Assembly: GCA_028285545.1 (NCBI GenBank)
Contig: JANQPA010000097.1
Location: forward strand, 124,001-188,000
DNA length: 64,000 nt
Direction of reading: 5' to 3'
Source of the DNA: Saprospiraceae bacterium
Lineage (GTDB): Bacteria; Bacteroidota; Bacteroidia; Chitinophagales; Saprospiraceae
Both the position numbers and the translations under genes were made by a program. Shown in pieces: positions 1 through 7,275 of this stretch. Every line of letters starts with the position of its first letter. Positions within the stretch are counted from its first letter, which is position 1. Under the pieces are notes generated by a model. It was not told the origin of the DNA, made no database searches, and was given only the letters and a program-made list of their open reading frames with translations.

Positions 1-255
1 GTATGATTCGTAGTCGTGAAACAACATCTCCAGATTGGCAAACGAAGCATCTGAATTGCGCAATAACTCAATCATTTTTAAAAAAGCGGGTTCTTTATAA
101 ACCGAGAGCTTTCTGGTAATAATTGCATCACCCACTAATGCTAAGGAAAGAGATTCTTGTTCCTGCCCTTTAATTTCTGAAAAAAACAAGTTGAGAATTA
201 TTAGTAGGAAAAAGATCTTCCTCAAGCTCTTAAACGAAATGAAAATAGGTTTCAT
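1..255 (-). CDS. CapA/PgsA-like metallophosphatase-fold protein, N-terminal part only
   Basis: Partial gene running off the left edge. Translating the minus strand from the ATG at 253-255 gives 85 residues. A basic N-terminus and a hydrophobic stretch (about residues 12-26) form an export signal. The strand LALVGDAIITR and later SFANLEM match the start of the CapA/PgsA (poly-gamma-glutamate capsule) calcineurin-like fold, where GD and N-x-E help bind metal. An in-frame TGA just upstream fixes this ATG as the first possible start. It follows the regulator gene by 41 bases on the same strand, so they may be cotranscribed. The family call rests on about 60 mature residues. Confidence 0.6.
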   Translation of the reverse strand, partial: MKPIFISFKSLRKIFFLLIILNLFFSEIKGQEQESLSLALVGDAIITRKLSVYKEPAFLKMIELLRNSDASFANLEMLFHDYESY

Positions 256-296
256 AAAAAAATCTATAGTTTTTTTGTGATCAATTTTTATGGACT

Positions 297-749
297 TTAG
301 CCTTCCTTTATATGGTTGCCTAATTCTATAATCCATCCAATAAGGCCAGAGCCAAAAATAAAGTATAATAACAGGCCAATAATGGCTAGTAGAAACAGCT
401 TCTGCTGTCGATTTGTCCATACAAACCCAGGCTTTTGAATCGAAACCCGATATCCTTTCCCTCGAATCGTTTCTATGCTTACATACTTTTGTTCGTTTTT
501 TAAGGCTAGCCTTAATTTAGATATGGCCTTGGTGATGGAGTCTTCCGTTACGATTGTGTCCTTCCAAACATAATCTAGTATCTCTTTCTTACTTACAATT
601 TTTCCGTTTGCTGAATATAAAATAAGAAAAAGCCTGAGCAAAAGTGGCTCTACTTTTTTATTCATTTTATGGGATTGAATGGTATTGGTTTCAAAATCTA
701 TCCTGGTTTTTCCAATGACGACAGGTTTTTGATTAGATATTGGTTCCAT
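297..749 (-). CDS. Membrane-anchored winged-helix transcriptional regulator (ToxR/CadC-like)
   Basis: 150 residues. Residues ~10-107 are a Trans_reg_C (OmpR-type) winged helix: KPVVIGKTRIDFETN at the start, the recognition-helix region TEDSITKAISKLRLAL, and the C-terminal hairpin SIETIRGKGYRV. One membrane helix follows (about residues 117-138) and only a few residues remain outside, so there is no periplasmic sensor domain. The layout, DNA-binding domain inside and a single anchor, is that of ToxR/CadC proteins rather than of a response regulator, as there is no receiver domain. It is divergent from the DoxX-like gene with a 92-base gap, which suggests it controls that gene or the CapA-like gene downstream (inference). 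Confidence 0.75.
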   Translation of the reverse strand: MEPISNQKPVVIGKTRIDFETNTIQSHKMNKKVEPLLLRLFLILYSANGKIVSKKEILDYVWKDTIVTEDSITKAISKLRLALKNEQKYVSIETIRGKGYRVSIQKPGFVWTNRQQKLFLLAIIGLLLYFIFGSGLIGWIIELGNHIKEG

Positions 750-841
750 ATAAAATATTCAGAAATTGTTCAGAAAGAAAGCTACTGATTTTCGCCTTCT
801 TGGTTTTTCTTCCAGATTATTTAATTCTAAAATTTAATTCA

Positions 842-1303
842 ATGATCTGGAAAAAGGTAAAAAATATTATTGGCATTTTTTTTAGATTTTTAATGGGAGC
901 GATGTGGTTTATGAGCGCTTTGTCCTGGTTCAGACGAACAGATTCTAATCAATTTATTTTAGATGCTATTGCTACAAGTATGGAACAGGGAAAAACATTA
1001 GGGTTTTATCAGCCCTTTTTAGTGGATGTTGTTACTCCAAATATTACGCTGTTTGCCTGGCTGGTGAGCCTGGGAGAGCTGTTGGTTGGAATTTCCTTGT
1101 TAAGCGGGACTGTTGTGAAGGTGGGATCTGTAGGAGCAGTATTTTTGCTGTTGAATTACTCATTTATGAATGGCTCACTTTTTCACCTCTTTAATCTATG
1201 TTTTGTTCTCATTCATGTATTTCTATTTATTTCTGAGCCAGGTAGGATATTCGGAGGTGACAAAATTCTTCATAAAAAATGGCCGGGCGTCAAAATATTT
1301 TAA
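842..1303 (+). CDS. DoxX-like integral membrane protein
   Basis: 154 residues with about four membrane helices. The pattern fits the DoxX family: an N-terminal helix with a conserved R (SALSWFRR), a central helix FAWLVSLGELLVG with the family's G-E-L, and a C-terminal tail EPGRIFGGDKIL..KWP. DoxX proteins are small quinone-linked or redox-associated membrane proteins; the exact reaction cannot be read here. The reading frame is open from 740, which would overlap the divergent regulator, so I chose the ATG at 842 that begins the family-like region. The S9 peptidase follows after 67 bases and may share its transcript. Confidence 0.7.
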   Translation: MIWKKVKNIIGIFFRFLMGAMWFMSALSWFRRTDSNQFILDAIATSMEQGKTLGFYQPFLVDVVTPNITLFAWLVSLGELLVGISLLSGTVVKVGSVGAVFLLLNYSFMNGSLFHLFNLCFVLIHVFLFISEPGRIFGGDKILHKKWPGVKIF

Positions 1304-1370
1304 GTTTTTCTTTTTTATGCTTAGTTTTCTGTCTTTAGGAATAATACTATTTTTAAAAGAAAAACTAATC

Positions 1371-4145
1371 ATGAAAAATTATCACCTGCAGCTTGTATTT
1401 ATGTTTTTTGTCTGTGTCCCTGGTCTTTTTGCCCAAACCAGCAAAAGACCTCTTCAACACGAGGATACCTACAAATGGGAAAGCCTGCGCACCCAATTGA
1501 TTTCAAATGATGGTCGATTTGTCGTTTATATGGTGGCTCCTTATGAAGGAAATCAAACCCTTCATGTTTATGATAGCCAAAGTAAAAAAACAACAAGTTT
1601 TGAACGGGGCCAGAGTCCTTCTATTAGTTCTGATAGCAAATTTGTTGCTTTTACCATTAAACCAGACTTCGAACATGTTAAGGATTTGAAAAGAAAAAAG
1701 ACCAAAAAGAAGGACATGCCTAAAGATTCACTAGGTATATTAAATCTAAGTACTGGAGAACTTGAAAAAGTGCCCAGCCTGCTAAGTTTCAAAATGCCAC
1801 AAAAATGGGCTGGCTGGCTGGCTTATCATTCCGAAATTGAACTGCCAAAAGAAGATGAGTCTAAAAAAGGGCCTGCCAAAACACGCAAAGATTTGACCGT
1901 TTTGAACTTACAGTCTGGAGACAAAGTTCATTTTCCGGCAGCCAAAAGTTATGAACTTTCTGAACAAGGAGGTAAAGTGTTGGTCCACAGCGAAGGTGAT
2001 AAAAAGGAAGTGAAAGAAGGGATTTATCTTTTTGATGCTGAAAAAGCAAGCACCACAAGCATGCTGGAAGCTAAGGGAGATTATGCACAACTCTCACTGA
2101 ATGAAACAGGAGAACAACTGGCATTTTTTGCAAACTTGGATACCACCAAACAGAGAATAGCACCTTTTGAACTATATCATTGGAAAGAAGGGATGAGTGC
2201 TTCCAATAAAATTTTAGCAACTGATGCCTCTTTTTTACCCAAAGATTGGCGATTAAGTGAAAAGGGAAACCTTTGGTTTTCTGAAGATCAAACTAAATTA
2301 TACTTTGGAATAGCCCCTAATCCTGTATTAAAAGATACTTCACTATTGGCTGAGGAGGTGGTAAATGTGGAAGTATGGTCCTATACGGATAAATTGCTTT
2401 ATACCATGCAAGAAGCCAGAGCCAACAGAGAAAAAAATCGTACCTATCAATCAGTTTACCATATTGCTGAAGGAAAAGCCGTTCAATTGGCCAATGAAAA
2501 TATCCCCCAATTGAGAATTTCAAATGAAGGGAATGGTACAATGGCTCTTGGCACCAATTCACAACCCTATAATGAGTTAATTTCATGGGTGGGGAATACT
2601 CCCTCGGATATCTATCTGGTGGAATTGGCTACAGGCAAATCTACTCAAATATTTGAAAAAGAATGGGGAGGGTTTGCCGTTTCACCTACGGGAAAATTTG
2701 CGCTCTATTATCATCCTATAGATTCTGCCTATTATGCTTATGATTTGGCCAAGCAAAGCAGAAAAAAGATCGCAGATAAGCATACCTTGCCTGTTTATAA
2801 TGAGTTAAATGATCGCCCTACACCCGCTTATTCATATGGAACCGCAGGCTGGACTACTGATGATCGGAATGTTCTCATTTATGATCGCTACGATATTTGG
2901 ATGGTAGATCCTATTTCTGGCGACAAAAAAAATCTCACAAAGGGAAGAAATGAAAAAGTTCGGACCAGGTATATTCGAGTAGATAGAGAGGAAAGAAATA
3001 TTGATGTTTCTAAACCTTTGCTGGTTCATCAATTTAATGAAAAAACCAAGCAGTCTGGATATTATTGGTTGGATGCCAATACTGGCAAGGAGACCAAACT
3101 GCAAAATGGAGATTACAACTACACTACCAGGCCCATCAAAGCTAAAGATGCAGATGCCTGGATTTTTACCAAACAGAATTACCAAAATTCACCCAATATT
3201 TTTTACAGTAGAGATTTAAAAGGGGGTGATCAAGTCAGTAATACCAATCCTCAGCAGAAAGATTTTCTTTGGAGCACTATTGAATTGTATGATTGGACCT
3301 CACTCGACGGAAAAGCACTTCAAGGACTATTAATTAAGCCTGAAAATTTCGATCCCAAAAAGAAATACCCAATGATGGTCTATTTCTATGAAAGAATGTC
3401 GGATCGATTAAATAGTTATAACACTGTTACTCCTGGAGGTTCCTCTATTCGATACCCGTTTTATGCCAGCCGCGGTTATGTGGTATTTATTCCAGACATT
3501 CCATACCGAGTAGGCTATCCTGGTGAAAGCTGTTATAATGCGGTTATTCCTGGTGTATCCGCACTTATCAATGAAGGCTTTATTGATAAAGAAAATATTG
3601 GAGTACAGGGGCACAGCTGGGGTGGTTATCAAGATGCTTATTTGATTACCAAATCCGATATTTTTAAGTGTGCCGAATCTGGAGCTCCAGTGGTGAATAT
3701 GACCTCTGCTTATGGAGGTATTCGTTGGGGAACCGGTATGAGCCGTATGTTCCAATATGAAAGAACACAAAGTAGGATAGGGGGCACCCTTTGGGAAAAA
3801 CCATTGCGCTATATCGAAAACTCTCCTCTGTTTTTTGCAGATAAAATAAATACACCTGTCCTTATTTTGCACAATGATGAAGACACGGCTGTTCCCTGGT
3901 ACCAGGGCATTGAGTTTTTTGTAGCCATGAGAAGGTTAGGAAAGCCTGCCTGGTTACTCAACTATAACAGTGAACCACATGGCTTGCGTAAAAAACAAAA
4001 TCAAAAGGACTTTGCAAAACGCATGCAGCAATTCTTTGATCATTATCTGAAAGGCGATCCCATGCCGAAATGGATGGAGAAAGGGGTTCCTGCTCTTGAG
4101 AAAGGAATTAATCAGGGTTTTGAATTAGGTGGAGATAAAAATTAA
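1371..4145 (+). CDS. Secreted prolyl oligopeptidase family (S9) serine peptidase
   Basis: 924 residues from the ATG at 1371; the frame is open further upstream, but only this start gives a signal peptide (cleavage near LFAQ). Residues ~30-640 form a beta-propeller with TolB/DPP-IV-like blades. The C-terminal alpha/beta hydrolase holds a full catalytic triad: Ser749 in GHSWGG, Asp838 in HNDEDTAVP and His870 in SEPHG. Family members cleave peptides, often after proline, and this one would act in the periplasm or at the cell surface. The length is typical of the Bacteroidota S9 group. It is probably cotranscribed with the DoxX-like gene and is followed by a GC-rich hairpin. Confidence 0.9.
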   Translation: MKNYHLQLVFMFFVCVPGLFAQTSKRPLQHEDTYKWESLRTQLISNDGRFVVYMVAPYEGNQTLHVYDSQSKKTTSFERGQSPSISSDSKFVAFTIKPDFEHVKDLKRKKTKKKDMPKDSLGILNLSTGELEKVPSLLSFKMPQKWAGWLAYHSEIELPKEDESKKGPAKTRKDLTVLNLQSGDKVHFPAAKSYELSEQGGKVLVHSEGDKKEVKEGIYLFDAEKASTTSMLEAKGDYAQLSLNETGEQLAFFANLDTTKQRIAPFELYHWKEGMSASNKILATDASFLPKDWRLSEKGNLWFSEDQTKLYFGIAPNPVLKDTSLLAEEVVNVEVWSYTDKLLYTMQEARANREKNRTYQSVYHIAEGKAVQLANENIPQLRISNEGNGTMALGTNSQPYNELISWVGNTPSDIYLVELATGKSTQIFEKEWGGFAVSPTGKFALYYHPIDSAYYAYDLAKQSRKKIADKHTLPVYNELNDRPTPAYSYGTAGWTTDDRNVLIYDRYDIWMVDPISGDKKNLTKGRNEKVRTRYIRVDREERNIDVSKPLLVHQFNEKTKQSGYYWLDANTGKETKLQNGDYNYTTRPIKAKDADAWIFTKQNYQNSPNIFYSRDLKGGDQVSNTNPQQKDFLWSTIELYDWTSLDGKALQGLLIKPENFDPKKKYPMMVYFYERMSDRLNSYNTVTPGGSSIRYPFYASRGYVVFIPDIPYRVGYPGESCYNAVIPGVSALINEGFIDKENIGVQGHSWGGYQDAYLITKSDIFKCAESGAPVVNMTSAYGGIRWGTGMSRMFQYERTQSRIGGTLWEKPLRYIENSPLFFADKINTPVLILHNDEDTAVPWYQGIEFFVAMRRLGKPAWLLNYNSEPHGLRKKQNQKDFAKRMQQFFDHYLKGDPMPKWMEKGVPALEKGINQGFELGGDKN

Positions 4146-4156
4146 AATAGAATTAA

Positions 4157-4187
4157 GCCCGCCTCCGGCTTTTGGCCTATGGCGGGC
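4157..4187 (+). repeat. GC-rich hairpin after the S9 peptidase gene
   Basis: GCCCGCC (4157-4163) and GGCGGGC (4181-4187) pair perfectly, with a second inner pairing CCGGC/GGCC possible. It starts 12 bases after the stop codon. No T-run follows, so it is either a Rho-type 3' end stabiliser or a copy of a dispersed REP-like hairpin. Confidence 0.5.
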
Positions 4188-4293
4188 GAAGTAAATAGGA
4201 GTATGGTCGTCCTGGCGGACTCCCGAAGTATTTGCCATTTATATGTTAAAATAATTAGAATCAGTTTTATTCAGCATCGACTAAAACAGTGAA

Positions 4294-4323
4294 AGTCAGT
4301 AACAGTCAGTGTACGAAGTCAGT
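4294..4323 (+). repeat. Three copies of AGTCAGT upstream of an unknown gene
   Basis: AGTCAGT occurs at 4294-4300, 4304-4310 and 4317-4323, with spacings of 10 and 13 bases, ending 17 bases before the next ATG. It could be a cluster of regulator sites or a short-repeat element; the sequence alone does not decide. Confidence 0.4.
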
Positions 4324-4340
4324 GTCCAAAAAATGTCTAG

Positions 4341-4814
4341 ATGAAAACCGCTACTGTAAAGGAAATCCGTTATGAATTAAATGAACGTTCTCCTAAAGAG
4401 CTAGTAGAATTATGCCTTCGGCTTTCCAGATTCAAAAAAGAAAATAAAGAACTACTTACCTATCTATTATTTGAAGCCGCTGATGAAGAAAGTTTTGTCC
4501 GAAGTGTAAAGGCTGAAGTCGATCAACAATTTGAGGAAATAAACAGGCGGAACTATTATTTTATCAAAAAAAGCATTCGTAAAATATTGAGGAATGTAAA
4601 AAAGTACATTCGATACTCTCAAATCAAGGAAACAGAAGCAGATTTACTCCTCTATTTTTGCTATAAATTAAAAACCATGAGTCCTTCAATGAATCGAAGT
4701 AAGGTTTTGAAGGGGATGTACGACCGACAAATTGTAGCCATCAAAAAAGCGGTCAGCAAGTTACACGAGGATTTGCAGGCAGACTATGAAATGGAGATAA
4801 ATAGTTTACTCTAA
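4341..4814 (+). CDS. Unknown soluble helical protein
   Basis: 157 residues, not recognised. It has no signal peptide and no membrane segment. It is rich in K, E, L and R and predicted mostly helical by eye (ELVELCLRLSRFKKENKELL; FIKKSIRKILRNVKKYIRY), with two stretches that could form a helical bundle. Codon use is like that of its neighbours, so it is probably a real gene. It stands alone between two hairpin-containing gaps, and its context gives no hint of function. Confidence 0.65.
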   Translation: MKTATVKEIRYELNERSPKELVELCLRLSRFKKENKELLTYLLFEAADEESFVRSVKAEVDQQFEEINRRNYYFIKKSIRKILRNVKKYIRYSQIKETEADLLLYFCYKLKTMSPSMNRSKVLKGMYDRQIVAIKKAVSKLHEDLQADYEMEINSLL

Positions 4815-4906
4815 TTAAGAATGTCTTTAGTATCCCGCCAATACTTCAAGCTAAAGTACTCAAAATGGGATTCCATAATTTACTTTTTTTTGTTGCTATT
4901 TATAGA

Positions 4907-4933
4907 CCTTAGACGATTCCGAATCGTCTAAGG
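4907..4933. repeat. 27-bp near-perfect palindrome (13-bp arms)
   Basis: CCTTAGACGATTC and GAATCGTCTAAGG flank a single C. As RNA it would form a 12-bp stem with a 3-base loop. It sits in the convergent gap between genes ending at 4814 (+) and 5041 (-). No T-run follows on either strand, so a bidirectional terminator or a protein-binding palindrome are both possible. Confidence 0.6.
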
Positions 4934-5040
4934 CCTATTCCTGGTCATTAAAATGAACGGTCTTTTTGCTTGAATTTGAGGTGCAAAAACTATTCAACTT
5001 TCCGAGTAAAATTTAGTTTCGACTCTGAATTGGTTTGATG

Positions 5041-5517
5041 TCATTGAAGCCTGGTCCAGGTGGCTGTTATTTTAATCTTATCGGCATTGTTTTCTCCTTC
5101 CGTAATTAATATTAATTTATCTCCATCTATTTTCATCAGATATTCTGCTGAACCAGTTTCCATAAAATTAGGATATAATGCTACTGTCGGTTTAGTTAAA
5201 AATTTGTTGCCTTCTATGGAAAAAGTTCCGGAGTTAGAGATATAGGCACCAAATGTTTTTTGCATCATTTCCATGTCTTCCCAAATAGGGTTGTCCTCTG
5301 AAAATAAAGGTCTTTTGTTTTTACCACTTACATAGGCAAAGCTGTAATAATTGCCAGAAACAATTAGTAATCCAGGTTGTGTTTCGTAGGAATCTTTGTT
5401 ATTAGGAGAATCAATTTCCCAATGTTTGAAACTCCAAACTCCTTCGATTGATTGGGCTGAAAGTAAAGTTGAAAGTGCGCAAAATGCCAGGACTAAAAAC
5501 AGATTAATAATTTTCAT
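5041..5517 (-). CDS. Secreted lipocalin-like protein
   Basis: 158 residues. A signal peptide ends at LLSAQ (about residue 22). The mature part begins SIEGVWSF and continues as alternating short strands (GLLIVSGNYYSFAYV; GTFSIEGNKFLTK; SAEYLMKIDGDKLILI; ITATWTRL), the pattern of lipocalin-like beta-barrels found in many Bacteroidota exported proteins. The ligand is unknown. It is monocistronic and transcribed away from the deacylase gene. Confidence 0.55.
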   Translation of the reverse strand: MKIINLFLVLAFCALSTLLSAQSIEGVWSFKHWEIDSPNNKDSYETQPGLLIVSGNYYSFAYVSGKNKRPLFSEDNPIWEDMEMMQKTFGAYISNSGTFSIEGNKFLTKPTVALYPNFMETGSAEYLMKIDGDKLILITEGENNADKIKITATWTRLQ

Positions 5518-5637
5518 TTTAAAGATTTTAAGTGTTGATCAATGCATTTAATTTACTTCATTTTTATTGAGATTATTAAAAGAGAAAGGTTTTTTATCTG
5601 GTAATTATTTAAAAGAATAGATATTGATCCTATTTGG

Positions 5638-5645
5638 TACTTTTG
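5638..5645 (+). promoter_or_regulatory. Possible -7 element TACTTTTG
   Basis: Matches the Bacteroidota -7 consensus TAnnTTTG, 63 bases before the deacylase ATG. No good TTG is found at the expected -33 distance, so this is a moderate candidate. Confidence 0.35.
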
Positions 5646-5708
5646 AGTATACATGGTGGCCTAAAAAACTAGTTATCTTACAACTCTTTAGAGAAAAACC
5701 AAAGTAAA

Positions 5709-6767
5709 ATGAAAATGTCCAAAATTCTAGCATTTCTAATCGTTCTTTTTACCATAAATAGTGTAGAATCTCAAAACAGTTTTCAAGAAAGTTTTAAAAC
5801 TAGAACTCGGGCCTCAAAAGAAAATATAATTATTGATTTTAAGGATGACTTGGGGAATACAGGGCATTTACCTATTTCTATTATGAAAGGTAAGAATGAT
5901 GGACCAATATTTACCATTGTTGCAGGGGTTCATGGATATGAATATCCTCCAATAGTTGCCACACAGGCTTTAATGAAGGAAATAGATATAGAGAAACTCA
6001 CAGGAACCTTAATTGTAATTCCGATTGCTAATACAGCTTCCTTTTTCACTCGAACACCTTTTATCAATCCTCAAGATCAAAAAAACTTGAATAATGCTTT
6101 TCCCGGTAAGGCTAATGGTAGTATTACCGAACAAATAGCACATTTTATTACTACAAACATAATTCCTGTAAGTGAAATTTTTCTTGATATCCATGGGGGA
6201 GATGCTTGTGAAGACTTGATTCCTTTTGTTTGCTACTACAACAATACCAAAAGAGTAGATCAAACAGCATTGGCTAAGAAGTTATCAGAAAATAGTGGAT
6301 TTGAATACGTGGTTTCCTATCCATATACCATTTCGGATACCGATCCTGCAAAATATACCTTCAAACAAGCTGTTCAGGATGGAAAAATAGCCTTAAGCAT
6401 TGAATGCGGTAAATTGGGTAATGTTCAAGAAGAGAATGTTAACTTAATTAAAAAGGGAGTATATAATATGCTTGCCACAATGGACATGTATGCTAATGCA
6501 AGCGGGCCGCATCCGAGTATTATCTATCGTAATAACCAAACCTATATCAAGGCAAGTGTTCGAGGCATTTTCTATAGCGAATATAAAGCTGGAGATGTCG
6601 TGAAAAAAGATGATATTGTTGGCTATACTACTGATGAATTTGGAAAAACCCTAGAGGTATATAATGCACCAAAAGATGGAATTATCTTATATAAGCTTGC
6701 CACACCTCCTATCAATGTTGATGATACTGTAATGTGTATTAGTTCATTAGATGATAAAAAAAAATAA
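5709..6767 (+). CDS. Succinylglutamate desuccinylase/aspartoacylase family (M14-type) zinc hydrolase, secreted
   Basis: 352 residues with an N-terminal signal (about 1-22). Zinc ligands typical of the AstE/AspA family are all visible: His75 and Glu78 in HGYE, and His162 in LDIHGGD. The catalytic Glu232 is in SIECGKLG, and NLNNAFPG (126-133) matches the family's conserved loop. The C-terminal 80 residues form the small beta domain seen in this group. Members remove acyl groups from amino acids or small amides; the substrate here is unknown. The export signal is unusual for an amino-acid catabolic enzyme and suggests a periplasmic substrate. It is followed by the BlaI gene after 123 bases. Confidence 0.85.
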   Translation: MKMSKILAFLIVLFTINSVESQNSFQESFKTRTRASKENIIIDFKDDLGNTGHLPISIMKGKNDGPIFTIVAGVHGYEYPPIVATQALMKEIDIEKLTGTLIVIPIANTASFFTRTPFINPQDQKNLNNAFPGKANGSITEQIAHFITTNIIPVSEIFLDIHGGDACEDLIPFVCYYNNTKRVDQTALAKKLSENSGFEYVVSYPYTISDTDPAKYTFKQAVQDGKIALSIECGKLGNVQEENVNLIKKGVYNMLATMDMYANASGPHPSIIYRNNQTYIKASVRGIFYSEYKAGDVVKKDDIVGYTTDEFGKTLEVYNAPKDGIILYKLATPPINVDDTVMCISSLDDKKK

Positions 6768-6782
6768 TTTCTTTAAATCCAT

Positions 6783-6797
6783 TCTATAGTCTATAGA
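6783..6797. promoter_or_regulatory. 15-bp palindrome TCTATAG-T-CTATAGA
   Basis: Perfect 7-bp arms around one T, in the gap between the deacylase gene and the BlaI-like gene. It may be part of the promoter-operator region or a chance palindrome in A+T-rich DNA. Confidence 0.3.
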
Positions 6798-6834
6798 CCT
6801 TTTACGAATCGATATTTTAAAAAATAGTTAAATG

Positions 6835-6850
6835 TGTAATTTTATTTACC
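6835..6850. promoter_or_regulatory. Degenerate second BlaI-type dyad
   Basis: TGTAAT-N4-TTTACC has the same spacing as the intact dyad 29 bases downstream and differs from it at one outer base in each half. Known BlaI/MecI promoters often carry paired dyads, which makes this a plausible secondary site. Confidence 0.4.
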
Positions 6851-6862
6851 TCTCTCTTGTTT

Positions 6863-6880
6863 ATGTAAACTGATTTACAT
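6863..6880. promoter_or_regulatory. Operator dyad upstream of the blaI-like gene
   Basis: ATGTAAA and TTTACAT form a perfect inverted repeat with a 4-base centre, ending 10 bases before the blaI-like ATG. The core TGTAAA-N4-TTTACA recurs at 9093-9108. BlaI/MecI family repressors bind TACA/TGTA-type dyads, so autoregulation is likely. A TTG (6857-6859) and TAGTTTTG (6880-6887) spaced by 20 bases bracket the dyad like a -33/-7 pair, but transcription from them would start at or just inside the ATG, so the true promoter may lie further upstream. Confidence 0.7.
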
Positions 6881-6890
6881 AGTTTTGAAT

Positions 6891-7274
6891 ATGAAGTTTC
6901 ATGAATTACATAAAAGAGAAAGACAGATCCTGACCATACTTTATCAATTGGGTGAGGGAAGCGTACAGGATGTAGTGGATAGAATTGAGGATGCTCCAAG
7001 CTATAATGCTATTCGGGTGATGATGTATCTTTTAGAAAATAAAGGATTCCTTACTCACCGAAAAGATGGAGTAAGATACATCTTTAAACCGGCTCTTCCA
7101 TTAAGTGAAGTAAGCAGTTCAGCTCTTGATCATCTATTAAAAACATTTTTTGAAGGTTCAGTCCCTAAATTGGTTAATACGCTGATCAGTTCAAATTCAA
7201 AACATCTAAGCGATGATGAATTGAATGAATTGTCTAAGCTGATCGATCAAAAGAAGAGGGAAAATTCCGACTGA
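6891..7274 (+). CDS. blaI-like: BlaI/MecI/CopY family transcriptional repressor
   Basis: 127 residues from the ATG at 6891 (a TTG six bases upstream is in frame but less likely). The N-terminal winged helix runs RERQILTILYQLGEGSVQDVV, then a recognition helix AIRVMMYLLENKGFL and the wing HRKDGVRYIFKP. The C-terminal helical part (about 80-125) is the dimer domain that is cleaved in known BlaI proteins. The stop codon is separated by one base from the ATG of the M56 protease gene, so they are translationally coupled. Known pairs work by protease-triggered inactivation of the repressor, and the dyads at 6863 and 9093 are the expected binding sites. Confidence 0.85.
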   Translation: MKFHELHKRERQILTILYQLGEGSVQDVVDRIEDAPSYNAIRVMMYLLENKGFLTHRKDGVRYIFKPALPLSEVSSSALDHLLKTFFEGSVPKLVNTLISSNSKHLSDDELNELSKLIDQKKRENSD

Positions 7275-7275
7275 T

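Noticed and set aside
740-841. Longer start for the DoxX-like gene
   Set aside because: It would overlap the divergent regulator's start and adds residues not typical of the family; the ATG at 842 begins the conserved part.
3408-3872. A 154-codon open frame opposite the S9 peptidase
   Set aside because: The plus-strand frame carries the catalytic triad; the opposite frame has no recognisable features.
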